64,000 nt of DNA from Hypomesus transpacificus (taxonomy: Eukaryota; Chordata; Actinopteri; Osmeriformes; Osmeridae): contig NW_025813746.1 in NCBI RefSeq assembly GCF_021917145.1, positions 171,501 through 235,500 of the forward strand. Reading direction: 5' to 3'. Position numbers and translations under genes: made by a program. Positions within the stretch are counted from its first letter, which is position 1. Each line of letters opens with the position of its first letter. The notes beneath the pieces were generated by a model. The model made no database searches, was not told where the DNA came from, and saw only the letters and a program-made list of their open reading frames with translations. Below are positions 62,901 to 64,000 of this stretch, in pieces.

Positions 62901-64000
62901 GGCACAAACACAATTGAGGGGCTTTCAGGCCTGCCATGTTAGGAAAGGGGCTCAGGGACCCACAGAAAGCGGGTAAGGGGGCTAAGGACTTCTTCATTGG
63001 GGGAAATCGATGGGGCCGACTGGCCTTTGACCTGCGGGGGACAGCGGGAGCGGGCGGAAGGTCACTAGCCCCTCTTAAGCCCCAGTGAGTTCCAGGATCA
63101 CGCTGGGAGCCTTGGCACTATCTGTGACACACAAACAGCTTAGACCCCCTACAAACACACACATATACACACATACACACACACACATCCAATAATGCAG
63201 TTGGATGAATTTCATCTGAGCTATGGACATGAACATGTTTTTTGAATCCATGCTGTTTAACAGTACATAACTCCACTTATGAACATTACGGGGATAATTG
63301 TCAAGACTATCATCCCACAATGTTATAAACCAATACATCAAACTGAACTAATCGTTATGAACCTGTGTACGGAACCAACCGGAATCCATTGATTTCACTT
63401 TCTGGCCTCTGGTAATTCCAAACTTATGAGTTCCAGAGAGATATCATCGTCGTATTAGTTTCTCATAAGCTCTAGCCCTTCCCCCTGGGAGCGGAACTCC
63501 AGGCAAGACCTTAACAGATCAATATGAGACATCGAGTTAAATTCGGTCGTTTAATTGAGCAGCAGGGGTTTGAGTTAATGACCATGAGAAGAAGTGAAGG
63601 GGAGAGGCTGGGAGGCTGGGGTCAAGGGTAGAGGCGGAGGGGTTGGAGAGAGGCTGGGCAGAACCAAAGACAGCAAACACAGGACCTTTCAAACAACCCC
63701 GCCTTTACCGGACCATAATCCAAACCGTAAATAAAGGCTTCATCAACTTGCAAGCAGCAGATTGAATACAGATTAAGCAACAACAAAAACATTCCATCAA
63801 CAAGCCATTTCAGAGGGTAAAAACGTTTGACGCCCTTGAACAACGATCAAGTAATTGCATCGGAGGCAAAATAACTTATGGTATGATGTGGAAACAACTG
63901 AGATCATTTTGGGGTCGCAGCAGCTGATTGGAGGACATCACTTCAACCTCCCGCCCCAGTGGACGATTAGGGAGATGGATGTGGTCAGTTGTCCTCTCCC
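59970..64000. other. region upstream of the Dmbx-like gene, no gene recognised
   Basis: No coding exon, RNA gene or full mobile element was recognised. It has fewer microsatellites than the rest of the window (short CA runs near 60450 and 63165). As the upstream flank of a developmental homeobox gene it could hold enhancers, for example non-repetitive stretches around 61560-61660, 61800-61950 and 62850-63110, but only comparison with other fish could show this. Confidence 0.4.

Overview
The window looks like nuclear DNA of a ray-finned fish, probably a teleost. Its vertebrate genes are split by GT-AG introns, simple repeats are very dense (GA/CT, CA/TG and long pure G or C runs), and it carries several copies of a SINE-type 3' tail common in fish genomes. 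No bacterial, viral or plasmid features were seen. All gene calls come from translating the exons, checking splice phase across every junction, and matching the products to families I know.

Layout. (1) 143-1559 (+): last three coding exons of a coiled-coil gene entering from the left, probably ushbp1 by gene order. (2) 1560-9635: intergenic sequence with microsatellites and the upstream region of the next gene. (3) 9636-12896 (+): nr2f6, an orphan nuclear receptor, four coding exons, 410 aa. (4) 16944-24305 (-): a full-length occludin, eight coding exons, 545 aa, convergent with nr2f6, with a likely non-coding first exon near 26.8 kb. (5) 27810-32040 (-): mfsd12, a lysosome/melanosome major-facilitator transporter, nine coding exons, 470 aa. 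(6) 34490-53939 (-), with a likely 5' UTR exon near 57.2 kb: csnk1g2, casein kinase 1 gamma 2, ten coding exons, 413 aa. Its introns hold most of the large tandem repeats, including a 1.3 kb 20-bp minisatellite. (7) 58265-59396 (-), with a likely promoter near 59.9 kb: a PRD-class homeobox gene of the Dmbx family, three coding exons, 259 aa, clearly divergent from dmbx1. (8) 60-64 kb: upstream of the homeobox gene, with no gene recognised.

Context. The order and orientation ushbp1-like / nr2f6 / occludin mirror human 19p13.11 (USHBP1 / NR2F6 / OCEL1), with a complete four-span occludin where mammals have the short OCEL1. mfsd12 and csnk1g2 map to 19p13.3 in human, so a rearrangement junction relative to human lies between occludin and mfsd12. 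The genes do not form one pathway. The most interesting items are the Dmbx-like homeobox gene, the complete occludin at the OCEL1 position, two csnk1g2 splice acceptors whose pyrimidine tracts are pure C runs, and a minisatellite with higher-order structure that is open in many frames.
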